A stretch of 64,000 nt of DNA from Puccinia triticina. Taxonomy: Eukaryota; Basidiomycota; Pucciniomycetes; Pucciniales; Pucciniaceae. The notes beneath the pieces were generated by a model. It saw nothing but the letters and a program-made list of their open reading frames with translations. It was not told the DNA's origin and did no database searches. This document shows, one piece after another, positions 1 through 10,037 of this stretch. Numbering within the stretch: the first letter of the stretch is position 1; each line of letters starts with the position of its first letter. The stretch covers positions 3,870,001-3,934,000 of the forward strand of contig NC_070567.1 in the NCBI RefSeq assembly GCF_026914185.1, in the 5' to 3' direction. Both the position numbers and the translations under genes were made by a program.

Positions 1-374
1 GCACCTATCTTCAAAGGCAGAGCTCTATACATGCATGCGCAGACGTGTCCTGGTGGTTCTAAAATTGATGTTGTTTGCTCAGTTCATGAAATGAACTTGA
101 CCGAGGAGTCCACAACTCGGCATGTTGAGCGCGATTCTCTTTGCACAGCCGGTTTGTCTCCTTTTTTTTCCTCGTTATGCCCCGAGTATCACGAGCAACT
201 ACGCTAGGATGGCTACATACATACGAAATGACCCAGAATCAAACCATCGAAGGTTAAAAATCTCGAGTTATTGTTCCGTTATGTATCTAACCCTCAGTCA
301 CCAGTCCTCAGCCTTCTAGATGTTGTGGGCACGTAAGTTTACGGTTAGCTTGGACTTTCGGTTCTCCCTAAAGG

Positions 375-383
375 CTATAAATA
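375..383 (+). promoter_or_regulatory. TATA box upstream of the 532 ORF
   Basis: The run CTATAAATA lies about 150 bases before the ATG at 532, and a C-rich, ATG-free leader follows it. This is the usual fungal core-promoter layout. The rest of 1-531 shows nothing I recognise. Confidence 0.45.
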
Positions 384-531
384 TTGTGCCATTCGCCCTT
401 TGTCAACCTCCCCTCAACCGAGTCGCAGTGTAGACCTACTTGACATCGCTCCTCCTGATTTCATCCCCCCACACGAAAATTTCTGAACATCCCCTCACAG
501 TCAAACCCACAAGTCAGAACTAGCAAACAAA

Positions 532-1039
532 ATGCGCTTCCTGATCACCAGATTTCTGTCCCTTCAAGTCATCACTGCCTACTACTTAAACCTAACTTAC
601 TACCGGGCCATACGTGTTTTGCCACCTCGTCAATACGCGGTTAAGAACGAAACCTCATCCAATGACACGGTGCTGGACAGTTGTCTCCAATCTGTGAAGC
701 CGGACGGGAGCGACTCAATGAATCTCACGGATGTTGCAAGGACTTATTGTGCCGACGACAAGAATATCAGTACATTGTACGGACAGGTCCAATCCAAAAA
801 TGGCTTTGTGCCAGGTCTTGGTAAGTTCCACTCTTATTCTTGTTTCAGGAGCTTACAGGGTGAAATATCAAATGACATTTGACGTCACTTCTTGGAATTA
901 CGAACCCGGTTTATCTTCAAAGGCAATGCAACCCTCGATCACGGTGAGCAGTCCGTTTGCGCTGATCGCGTCATTCCTACAATATTCTACTGGATCGCTT
1001 AATCCGATCCGATTGCACCCGCCTTGGGTACTCATATAA
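532..1039 (+). CDS. candidate secreted protein, unknown function
   Basis: I do not recognise this gene. The ATG at 532 starts a protein with a hydrophobic first 25 residues, a possible signal peptide or signal anchor. It continues with several N-glycosylation sequons (NET, NDT, NLT, NIS) and two cysteines. The first frame stays open to 879, but a strong donor GTAAGT at 821 and the acceptor TTTCAG ending at 848 allow a switch into a frame that reads GAYRVKYQMTFDVTSW and runs to the stop at 1037-1039. The proposed intron is only 28 nt, very short for a fungus, so the model is unsure. Without splicing the product is 116 aa; with it, about 160 aa. A TATA box sits upstream. Exon 2 could be part of a longer gene that includes the acidic ORF at 1067. 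Confidence 0.4.
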
Positions 1040-1066
1040 ATGTCATGATCCAAAGGTTCTTTAGAA

Positions 1067-1330
1067 ATGGGAAAGATGTCAGACTCCAATATCTCCGACT
1101 CAAGCGAGCAAAGTTCAACCAGCATCAACGCAAATCCGAAGGATGAGTCTCCCGAAACAGCTTCAACTATGGATCCATTGTCAGAGATGATCGGCGAGGG
1201 CAATGAAAGCGAAGGTAGACAAATGCCAGAGATGGAAAAATATCGAATGTGTGGAACGAACTCGACTAGCCACAAAGTTATCGACAGAATATGCCAAGGC
1301 GACGAAGACCCATTAATTGAATTGCCTTGA
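1067..1330 (+). CDS. acidic Ser/Glu-rich ORF, possible 3' exon of the 532 gene
   Basis: This 87-codon frame is rich in Ser, Asp, Glu and Met and has no recognised domain. It follows the 532 gene closely and could be its last exon, but I found no donor and acceptor pair that joins the two frames cleanly. A TTTAG acceptor ends at 1064. The minus strand is also open here (898-1275), so this may be chance. Confidence 0.22.
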   Translation: MGKMSDSNISDSSEQSSTSINANPKDESPETASTMDPLSEMIGEGNESEGRQMPEMEKYRMCGTNSTSHKVIDRICQGDEDPLIELP

Positions 1331-1640
1331 GCGATGGGTCATTCTTGGAATAAGCGGATGCTGCCCTCGATGTCTCTTTTCTACTTCTTTTTCTTTCTAT
1401 TGATTTTTGTATCGTTGTCATTCCTAACACACGATCACATCTTAAATACTAGCCTGCTCAAGCGAATTCACCAGAACTGCTTTTAAGTGATCTCTTCGGT
1501 TGGCATGGAGCGCTCGAATGGACTGAGTTTATGTAAAACTTTGTTTGAGAATATGACTAGGTCAGAAAGGTGCCCAAGAAAAACTTTTACGGATGTGAGG
1601 AGTATAAAAGGAGGGCAGAAGAAGAATGTTGGCCCTCAGA

Positions 1641-1825
1641 CCAGTAGCCCAGCGGCCCTTCAGCCCAGCAGCTCTTCAGCCCTTCAGCCCAGCAGCTCTT
1701 CAGCCCTTCAGCCCAGCAGCTCTTCAGCCCTTCAGCCCAGCAGCTCTTCAGCCCTTCAGCCCAGCGGCCCTTCAGCCCTTCAGCCCAGCGGCCCTACAAC
1801 TCAGCGACCCTTCAGCCCAGCGGAC
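1641..1825 (+). repeat. 24-bp minisatellite (Ser-Ala-Leu-Gln-Pro)
   Basis: Tandem copies of a unit close to CAGCAGCTCTTCAGCCCTTC run through this stretch, about seven copies in all; later copies change CAGCTCT to CGGCCCT. Because 24 is a multiple of three, the plus strand stays open in more than one frame and yields SSALQPSS or FSPAALQP repeats. I do not treat these as proteins. Confidence 0.8.
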
Positions 1826-1867
1826 CTTCAGCTCAGTGGCCGAGGGGAAAAACATGACGAGCCTTAA

Positions 1868-2265
1868 GCCCGCTCGAGATGCAGTGTAAAACGGACCGCA
1901 TGCTAAATCCAAGGGAGACCGAGTTCCAGCCATTGTGAGCTGTCTATAATGGTAGAATTCGGAATGATGGATGGTTTACATTAGAGGTTCCCCATGCAAC
2001 CGTACACCCACTACCCGTTAGTCGCACTGGCTTGATTGGCTTGACATTAGGTACCAATGGGATCAATCCGATCAGCAGTTGAGACCCAATAAAGATGTTA
2101 AGTGAGCGACAATGAAAGGCGTGTTTCTTACAGTGGTGGGGACTGTTGGCGCTGGACCCCGGCGGCCGGCGGGGGACCCGGCGATTTTGATCCCGCACAC
2201 GCGCCACTCTCATTGCCGGCCCTACTTCTACACCTCAACAAGAACCATCAGCTACCAATCATACT
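1868..2265. other. spacer and probable RAD54 promoter
   Basis: No gene, RNA or element is recognisable here. The stretch lies between the minisatellite and the first RAD54 ATG and presumably holds the RAD54 promoter and leader. Confidence 0.4.
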
Positions 2266-5200
2266 ATGAACCCAGGAACTCCCACACAGAAGACGGCAGT
2301 ATCATCAACATCGGAAGCTAGGACCCCAGCATCCGTGATCAGTGGTAAGAGTCAAGTAGACCCTACCGAAATGTATTCATTATCACTTTTTCATTTCTTC
2401 ACTAAAGACGGACAAATCGACTCTAACCTTAATGTTCGTTGCTTACATTCCAGACTTTCTCGAAAATTCACCCCAGTCCGCCCGGCCGCCTCGCTGCAGA
2501 ATAAATCATCCAGGTCGCGGAAATCGGTCAATTATACGGAGGATGGCCAAGCCCCGGATACTGACACAAAGAAAAAGAAGCAGAAGAAAAACGGTGATGA
2601 TGATGAATTCGAGGAAGACGAGAACGGAAAGATGGTCAAGAAGGTCAAACGCGATCGATTTGGAAGACCTATCAAAGAAATGGTCGTCACTCCAGTTAGG
2701 GTTCGTTTCACAAATACAAACCAATGAGCTCACACACTACATCTTACTAACCCCATCTCCCCCTTTGCAATTATCCTTCATATCTTCTAAAAAATTGTGC
2801 AGAAATTTGGAAAGGTTGCTGTTACTCCACTAAACGACTCGCCGAAAACGTTTAGTTTACCAACAATGAGAGATCTCAAGACAGGGACGATACTCGAGGT
2901 GAGACTATCAGGAATGCCGCTGGGCGCTCGACCGCAGCCGATCTTTGCGCCGCGGCCACTGCACGATCCTTTAGCGGACACTGCGATCGTCTTGTGGGAC
3001 CCGACGGTGGATGACCGACCGGCCCCGAAGCCGGTGAGCCAGGGAGACCCAGAACGAACACCGGCCGAGATTGAGGCCGAACAGGCTCGGCTAAAGCTCG
3101 AAATCGAACGCCAGAAGGGTCCCCATAAGAGCTTGCCCGACCTGCTCGGAATCAAAAAGGCCGGCGACCCAAAGGATATCAAGAAAGTTCCCGTTGTTAT
3201 CGACCCTCGTTTGGCAAAAACCCTCAGACCTCATCAAGTTGAGGGCGTCAAGTTCCTCTACCGCTGTGCTACTGGCATGGTCGAACAGGGCGCAAAGGGC
3301 TGCATTATGGCCGACGAGCAAGTCCTGATCCATCTGAGCTAAAATTCTGGTACCTCTGCTAGTCGACTAATTCTTTTGCTTACTGTTTGTTTTTTGTTGA
3401 TCAACAGAATGGGCTTAGGTAAAACTTTACAATGTATAAGTCTTTTGTGGACGCTATTAAAACAATCACCAATTGCGGGCAAGCCATCGATAGAGAAAGC
3501 AATTGTTGCATGTCCATCCTCGCTGGTGAAGAACTGGGCAAACGAGTTTGACAAGTGGCTAGGACCGGGGGCGATCAACCCGCTTGCGGTCGATGGAAAA
3601 CAGACAAAAGCGAATCTCTTGACCAGTGTTCGTCAGTGGGTCTCAGCTACGGGGCGCCGAGTCCCTCAGCCGGTAATGATTGTCTCTTATGAAACCTTGA
3701 GGGGCAGTCTCGTCGAGGAGTTGGGTCGCACGCCCGTCGGCCTATTACTTTGCGACGAAGGACATCGACTCAAAAATGCTGGTGAGCAGCTCATTCGATT
3801 TACATTCTGCTTTAAAAAAGGAAACTCATCGTTGGATTGCCTCGATTTGTTTCAAGCTAGACAACCAAACCTATGCCGCACTAAACGGCATTAACTGTGA
3901 ACGACGGGTCATCTTAACGGGCACCCCGATCCAGAACGACTTATCTGAATATTTTGCCCTGTTGAATTTCGCCAATCCGAATTACTTGGGCGACCGAGCC
4001 CAGTTCCGGAAGACGTACGAATTGCCAATCCTTAGGGGACGAGATTCGGATTCAAGCGAAGCTGAAGTGGCCTTAGCCGAAGCTAAACTCAAGGAGCTCA
4101 CCACCAAGGTCCAAAAATTCATTATCAGAAGGACTAATGATTTGCTATCCAAATATTGTAAGCGCTTCTCCTGACCCTCTTTACCCCTTTCTTTCATTTC
4201 GTATGCTGATACAATTTGTTTTGAAGTACCGGTCAAGTATGAGCATGTTGTGTTTTGTGCTCCATCATCATTCCAACTCGATCTTTACCGTCACTTTATC
4301 GAATCGCCCGATCTACAAAAGCTCTTAAAGGGAGTGGGCTGCCAGCCCTTGAAGATGTTGGGCATCCTTCGCAAATTATGTAACCACCCTGATTTGCTCG
4401 ACTTGCAGACAGATATTCCGGGCTCCGAGAAGTGTTTTCCGGAGGGCTATCGGTCCAAGGATCCCCGAGCGCCCGCTCGACCTGAGTTGTCTGGTAAAAT
4501 GACCGTGCTCGAACGGTAAGATCTATCCCCATCCTTCTTGCTTACGAATTGTCAGATGGCAGGTGACTGACCGTTTGTGATTAACGAAAAAAAAAGGTTT
4601 TTGCACAAGATCAAGACTGAAACGACGGACAAGATAGTGTTGATTAGTAACTTTACCCAAACCTTAGATGTGATGGAAAAGATGTGTAGAGAGAGGAGAT
4701 GGGGGAGCCTAAGGCTAGACGGGACGATGCAGATCACCAAGCGACAGAAGCTGGTAGATCGTTTCAACGACCCCGAAGGGAAGGAATTCATCTTCCTATT
4801 AAGTAGCAAGGCCGGCGGGTGTGGGATCAACCTGATCGGCGCCAATCGGCTCATCTTGTTCGATCCCGATTGGAACCCCGCCTCCGATCAACAAGCACTC
4901 GCGCGTGTTTGGAGAGACGGACAAAAGAAAACCTGTTTCGTGTATCGCTTCATCTTGGTCCGTCATCTCTCTGTCTATCGTATTTACTATTATCCAGCTC
5001 CTTGTCCTTTTGTCATTCTCCCTCGCCGCTTCCACATCCAACGCTGACCATCGTACCAAAATTTGATGCTTGGTATTATAGACGGGAAGTGTTGAGGAGA
5101 AAGTCTTTCAAAGACAGTCTCAAAAGATGAAACTCTCGGCGTCAGTGGTCGATGAACAAGAAGATGAAGCCCGGATGTTCTCACGCGAATCATTGAAAGA

Positions 5201-5609
5201 ACTGTTCAGGCTCAATGAGAACACCAAATCCGATACGCATGATGTCTACAAGTCAGTGCTATTTTTTTCTTACAGCAGTAGACAGTCAATTAATTGATTC
5301 TTATTTTCCCTGCATGATCTCTCTGCAATGGTTGAAGATGTAAACGCTGTCGAGACGGGAAACAGGTCGTCAAAGCTCCGGCGATGTTATACGGAGACCA
5401 ATCAACGTCAGCCCCCTCTTGCCTTTTGTTTGTAGATCTCCCCCGTCTAATCAATTAAACCGGAATATTACCCGGCTGTCTATTTTTTACTTGATTGTAG
5501 ATGGAATCATTACACGAATGCACATATGGTCGACTTGCATGACGATCTCTTACGCTCCGAAGTCGGGTTGAACGAAGTGACCGCTTGTTTCCAATATATA
5601 TCAACCTAA
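2266..5609 (+). CDS. RAD54: DNA repair/recombination ATPase RAD54 (Swi2/Snf2 family)
   Basis: Rad54 is a nuclear, double-stranded-DNA-dependent ATPase. It works with Rad51 in homologous recombination, aiding strand invasion, remodelling chromatin and moving branches. My model has ten exons: 2266-2344, 2477-2700, 2803-3317, 3408-3781, 3861-4157, 4227-4515, 4597-4957, 5082-5251, 5338-5406 and 5501-5609. Every junction keeps frame and gives 828 aa, within the family's usual range. Visible landmarks are a Lys-rich acidic N-terminus (about 35-100), Walker [13 protein letters not shown] (about 270-281), the DEGH box (about 389), LTGTPIQND (about 417), [11 protein letters not shown] (about 662), [14 protein letters not shown] (about 691) and a C-terminal CKRCRDGK cysteine motif. 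Intron 3 begins with GC instead of GT (GCAAGT at 3318). Exon 1 and its joint to exon 2 are the least certain part; the helicase core is very secure. Confidence 0.95.
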
Positions 5610-6093
5610 TCAATCCACTTCGTTCTTCAAAGTCCTCAATTCATTGCACACCCGTCGCATCATCAAGACTGCGACTCGGAACCTCCACCCAAAACCTTTA
5701 TTTTCGAGCTTCCAATACTGCTACCTAAAGTTACCGCAGCCTATGCTTTTGTTTCTCTTCGCTAATATATGTATACCACTTGTATTTTATTTTTGTGCCA
5801 ACATATCTCTTTGTCACAATTCCTCACCATGTTGCACCAGGTTTTATTTACTTACTTCGTCGTTCATTCGTGTATTTGTTACTTAGTTTGGATGTGTGTC
5901 AATGGATGCTTAGTGTATAACCTATCTCAACCAACTCTTTCCCTCCTTGCGCCCGGCATTGCACCGACCAATAAACCATTGGTCGCAATGGGCTGGCTTA
6001 GACCCCTCGTCCCGTTGCGCCGAACGGAAGGAGGGACGGCGTGCCCCCGCCACCCTCGGGAGGGACTTGGGATCATCTTAGAAAGGGAGATAG

Positions 6094-6942
6094 TAAAAGA
6101 AATCAAGCAACTGAAATATGTATTGCTTGTTAGATAACTATGTACATTTAATAGAAATCTCGGTATGTTAGAGTTTGAGTAGAGAAGAGCGGCGCAATCA
6201 TGTACCTGAAAGCAGGGCAGGTTGCGCCCGGGATCTAAGATGAAAAGGGAGTTGAGCTTGACGCTGACTTCGAGCGTCTTCGCTTGTCTACGGTGGTTAT
6301 GATCCTGTGAGCCGATCAGCCGTACGGCAAGGAGTCAGCTTTGGTCTCTTTGTCTAAGCTTCTACTTTTGGTTCTCCTTTCTCAAGTCTTTTTCTCTACT
6401 CACGGAACTAAGCCGAGTTATCTTAATAGCTTTGTCTTGTTCTGTCTGAACGCTTCCGATGCGTCTGGTTCTGGTAGTTGAACAAAATAGGATTTTGTTC
6501 TTAGTCTGTTTGTTCTTTCTTTTCTTTGTTTTCTGGTTTGGTCTGGTCTTAACTTACGGGTAGCTTTAGCTTCCGATAGTCTGGCCAGTAGGTCTGGCTG
6601 GCTTCTGGGTCCAAGTCGATCCTCAAGAGTTCTGCAAGAAGAATGCGTTCGAGTTAGCCTTAAGGTTTAAGTCTACTCGCCGCTTGCTCTCGGGACGTAC
6701 AAGGTCTTGGGCTGCTGTGCTTGTCTTTGGGCGTTGACCGATAAGGTTCTGGCCTGGTGCGCTGCTATGATTGTCAAGCGATATTCTAGCGTTAGCTCCC
6801 GTGGTTAGGGCTGGGGTCTGGGGTCTGGACTGCGAAAGGGCTTACCTTTCTTTGCAGCTGGGCTTGGGCTTGCGCCTTGGGCTATCCGCGCGAGCTTCCT
6901 TAGTGGTTGCTGCGCGTGCGGGTCTGGGTCTGTATTCCTACA
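6094..6942. mobile_element. 849-bp insertion with 5-bp direct repeat, possible solo LTR
   Basis: Copy A has about 850 bases here that copy B lacks. The insertion is bracketed by GATAG at 6089-6093 and again at 6943-6947, a 5-bp target duplication as retroviral-type integrases make. No ORF is present and the sequence is T-rich on the plus strand. The ends are TA and CA, not the standard TG and CA, so a solo LTR is likely but not proved. Confidence 0.45.
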
Positions 6943-7329
6943 GATAGCGTGGCTTTCTCTTTGAGTACCCGCTAGAGGAATAATAATCCTTCTGATATCA
7001 CAACATCACGGCTCTGTGGAGAAAAGTGAAGATGGATTTGATACTACGGTAATCTTGCTTGCTTGCTTGGAGTCATGAGAATCAGGATTTCTTTACAAAG
7101 GATCTTGTCATCTGGTGATAGATGAATTTTGAGCAATGTAAAAATAGTGACACATATCATGGCGTTAGACAGGTAGGGAAACAGCTGTACATTTGCACAG
7201 TTTTCATTTTGTTCGGAGGGTGGGGCAATAGGTGGTACAGCTGGCTTGAGACTGTGCGTCCCTGAAACTAAGGTAGACTCTACCATTGGGACCGCGGGCC
7301 CCTCCTTTGATACGGACCAGGCCGCACTG

Positions 7330-8172
7330 TCAAAGACGCGTCAGGTAAGTCTCTTTCCTTGAGCACTAGGCAAGTAACAGATGAAGCAGGTTAGAAATGG
7401 ATAAAATCTCACGTAGACATTGCAATAATCGAGTGTCTTGATAAAATCGTCCTGTAGTTGTGCCTTTGTTCTGACGAGGGAAAAAAGTGGATGGTTAGCG
7501 CGCAAGGAACCATTTATCTGAGCTTGGAAGCGATTCCGGGAGGCATGGGTGCCTACACTTCAAGGATCGAGAAATCATAAGTGTAGACTTTGATCTAAAC
7601 AGAGGGATAAGTTGATCTTGATATCAGCTATCTCATCAAAGCCTACTTGTGCTGGCAGACAATGCCTATTGGCTAATGATTCGACTGACCGTGCATGCTT
7701 TGTAAGTTTTTTCCACCGAGTCAGTCAGTTTGAAGTCATCGGTTAAGAGCCGCCCGGTGGAGTCAGTAGCGACGGCGTCAAGTGCCCTAGTGGATTGACC
7801 AAGCAGGCTCCGTCAAATTCAGGAACAAGCACTTGGAAAGCAAGACCGGCAGCCCATCAGAAGACTCACTTCTTACAATCGTCCTTTTTAAGTGGTTTTG
7901 CATTATCATCAAAGATGGCACATGTTGGCAATCGGGCCGGAAAGTCGGAGTCCCACGACTGGAACCCGCCGAGGGACCGGATGCCAATGTAGAACCAAAT
8001 TGGGTCCTTGCTATGAGTGGTGCTACCACCAGCCTGAGGGTATCAGAATCAAACTTGTTAATCTAGTCAGTCATTGTGTCACCACCACGAGCTTGGTCAT
8101 GAGCCAAGTAGCCAACTGACATCGTGTCGGCATTTCTTAAGGATCTCGTTGAAATGGTCTTCCACTTCAGAC
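7330..8172 (-). pseudogene. 5'-truncated copy of the 255-aa secreted-protein gene
   Basis: This stretch holds the equivalents of exons 5-10 of the gene at 14266-15622, in the same order and orientation, ending at the stop 7330-7332. Exon 6 is still open and reads as in the intact copy with a few changes. Exons 1-4 and the first bases of exon 5 are missing, because the copy is cut at the 20-nt poly(T) starting at 8173. The donor of intron 5 is also broken: the base at 8108 changes the minus-strand GT to CT. It cannot make the full protein. Confidence 0.75.
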
Positions 8173-9300
8173 TTTTTTTTTTTTTTTTTTTTAAGTGAAA
8201 TTTGGCCTATGGCATTGCACACTATGAATCTAAGTTACATCTTTGTGAAAGAAAACAAACTCCCAACACACAAACATGGGAACCGTAAAGTGGAAATACA
8301 ACAAGTCTGGAGAAAAAAACATTTAAGAAAAATAATGAGAGGAGAGGGGATGGGGGAGGAAGGAGAGGATGGGGGAGGAAGGAGAGGATGGGGACTATCA
8401 AGGAGGGAGGTATTCCGAGAATCGCTTGGTGCTCCATAGAAAGGCCGCTAAGGCTGGCTCAGCCTTTCGATTTTCAAGAGTCCTGTCGATCCTGTTGGCC
8501 TTGAATCAAATCTTGAGGTGGCGGAGATGCTTTCGGAGGAGTGCCCGCTGGCACTTGACTTTTGGACAGAAGTTCATCAGATGAAAGACCGTTTCTTTTG
8601 CCCCACAGTTGGGACAAAGGGGGTCGAAACTCCTACAAATTCGAAAAAGGTGTCTTTTCAGCGCGCAATGACCTGATGCCAGTTGGTTGATCAGGGAGCT
8701 AAAGCCTATGGGAAGACCCGAGGGAACCGGTCGCTTGGACAGGAGGGGGGCCGTGGCCTTCTGGTGAACCTTTCTGTAGTTGCTTTTGACCATTAAGGAC
8801 TGCGAGGAGGGGGACTCCAGCGCCTCCTTTGCTAACTGACCCGCCAGTTCGTTGCCAAGAATGTCTTTGTGACCTGGGCACCACACAAAAGACACCTCCA
8901 GAGCTGATGGGATCTCTGCCAGCGCAGAGTTAACCAATTTGAACAGCCACTGTCCAGGCTTGGGGCTGCTAGGGTCCTAGGTCCTCGATATCACTCCTTG
9001 ATTGTCTACAAAAATCAGAAGCTTCCGATGTTGTGATTCCACAACCAACTCCTTTGCCAGTCCTAGGGCAGCTAGAACTCCAACCGCCTCGCTTTCGTGG
9101 TTCAAAATAACAGACAGCCCCCCAGGAATATGAACTGAAACTGTTCAAGCACGGGCAGACTGCTGCCCCAGCCCCTCCTTTCTCCGGGTGATATGACCCA
9201 TCACTGAAAATTAAAAGTGCCCCCGGGTCTGACGACAGATGAGAGACCAGAGACTTAACAGAGAGAATTGCTGCCTCCTTGGTCAGCCCCTAACTTAACA
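8173..9300 (-). mobile_element. 3' end of a non-LTR retrotransposon (LINE) with RNase H
   Basis: On the minus strand the tail starts as poly(A) (the T run 8173-8192). Upstream of it is a broken C-terminal reading frame. Recognisable parts are an RNase H domain with FSDGSY (near 9210), a frame-shifted middle with the glutamate in ILNHESEA, IFVDNQG, and FVWCPGHKDILGNELA, where the usual final aspartate of the GNELAD motif is Gly. A C-terminal CPNCGAKETVFHLMNFC zinc-type motif follows. The layout fits I/Tad-type fungal LINEs. At least one frameshift and one stop interrupt it, and the 5' parts (endonuclease, reverse transcriptase) are absent. A purine-rich GGGGGAGGAAGGAGAGGAT tandem lies at 8345-8395. 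Confidence 0.75.
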
Positions 9301-10029
9301 CAAGTCCCCCCTGGTGGGAGGCTCGCTGTGGCTGGCGGCGAAGCCGCGCCTCCCGCAGGGAGGGACTTGCGCATTATCCCAAATTTTACGCGGGAGCAGA
9401 AAGTTCATTTGGCTGAGAGGTTTTTAAAATTTTTGTAGCTCCTCCCCCAGCCTCTCCACCAATACGCCCTGTCTGTACCCTATCCTAATTTTCTTTCTCT
9501 ACAATTTGGTCTACTCAGATTCTTTATATCACAATCTGTTGACCTTTTCAAAAGATCAAAAATGCACAAGTCTTCCAAATGAGGCTCCACTTGTTTGGGA
9601 CTCCAGGAGTTGTTTTTCTGGCTACAAGATAGACAAGTGGCTCAAATTCCTTGCAAGAACAGAACCTACAACTCTGTGTATTCAGTTTTTTTATATTAGT
9701 TGGTATTTTTAGTGTATCAGATCCTTTCTGCTCCTGCTTAAATCAAGACATAACTCGTAAGCCTCTCCTGCGGAGTCCCCCGGACCCTCCGCCCAAGAGG
9801 CTTTGTTAAGCTAGGGTCAGCCCCATATTGACATATTCCACCTTCCGCGCTAGGCCAGATCCAAAATCAAAATCAATGTGTATGAGTTCTGGGTCCATTT
9901 CCATGACCCATTGCCAGGCCACTCTGCACCGAGTCCACATATCGCACTGAGGAATCTGCCCTGCTAGAGAGAACAAATGATTGAACCACATTGTTAGTTT
10001 TGATCATCACAATCTTCCTAAAGAAGAAA
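9301..10029. other. non-coding spacer between LINE and hAT
   Basis: I see no gene here. Two short GC-rich segments (about 9295-9370 and 9750-9810), each with a GAGGGACTTG-type end or CCTCTCC core, resemble sequences near 13530-13630 and 37680-37755, so they are probably pieces of an unnamed dispersed repeat. Confidence 0.35.
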
Positions 10030-10037
10030 GAGAAACT
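10030..10037 (+). repeat. hAT target-site duplication, left
   Basis: GAGAAACT directly precedes the left inverted repeat. The same eight bases follow the right inverted repeat at 12840-12847. Eight bases is the target duplication length typical of hAT transposases. Confidence 0.9.

Larger units (their letters stand above)
5935..8172. repeat. segmental duplication, copy A (partner of 13655-15120)
   Basis: From about 5935 the sequence matches the segment starting near 13655, sharing for example the motif ACCAATAAACCATTGGTCGC. The match continues, apart from the insertion at 6094-6942, through a secreted-protein gene copy and stops at the poly(T) run at 8173. Copy B continues past that point into the full gene, so copy A is truncated there. 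Confidence 0.8.

Noticed and set aside
1487..1889. Ser/Gln/Pro-repeat ORFs as genes
   Set aside because: They arise from the 24-bp minisatellite, and two frames are open together.
2787..3182. Minus-strand ORFs opposite RAD54 exon 3
   Set aside because: Shadow frames of a conserved coding exon.
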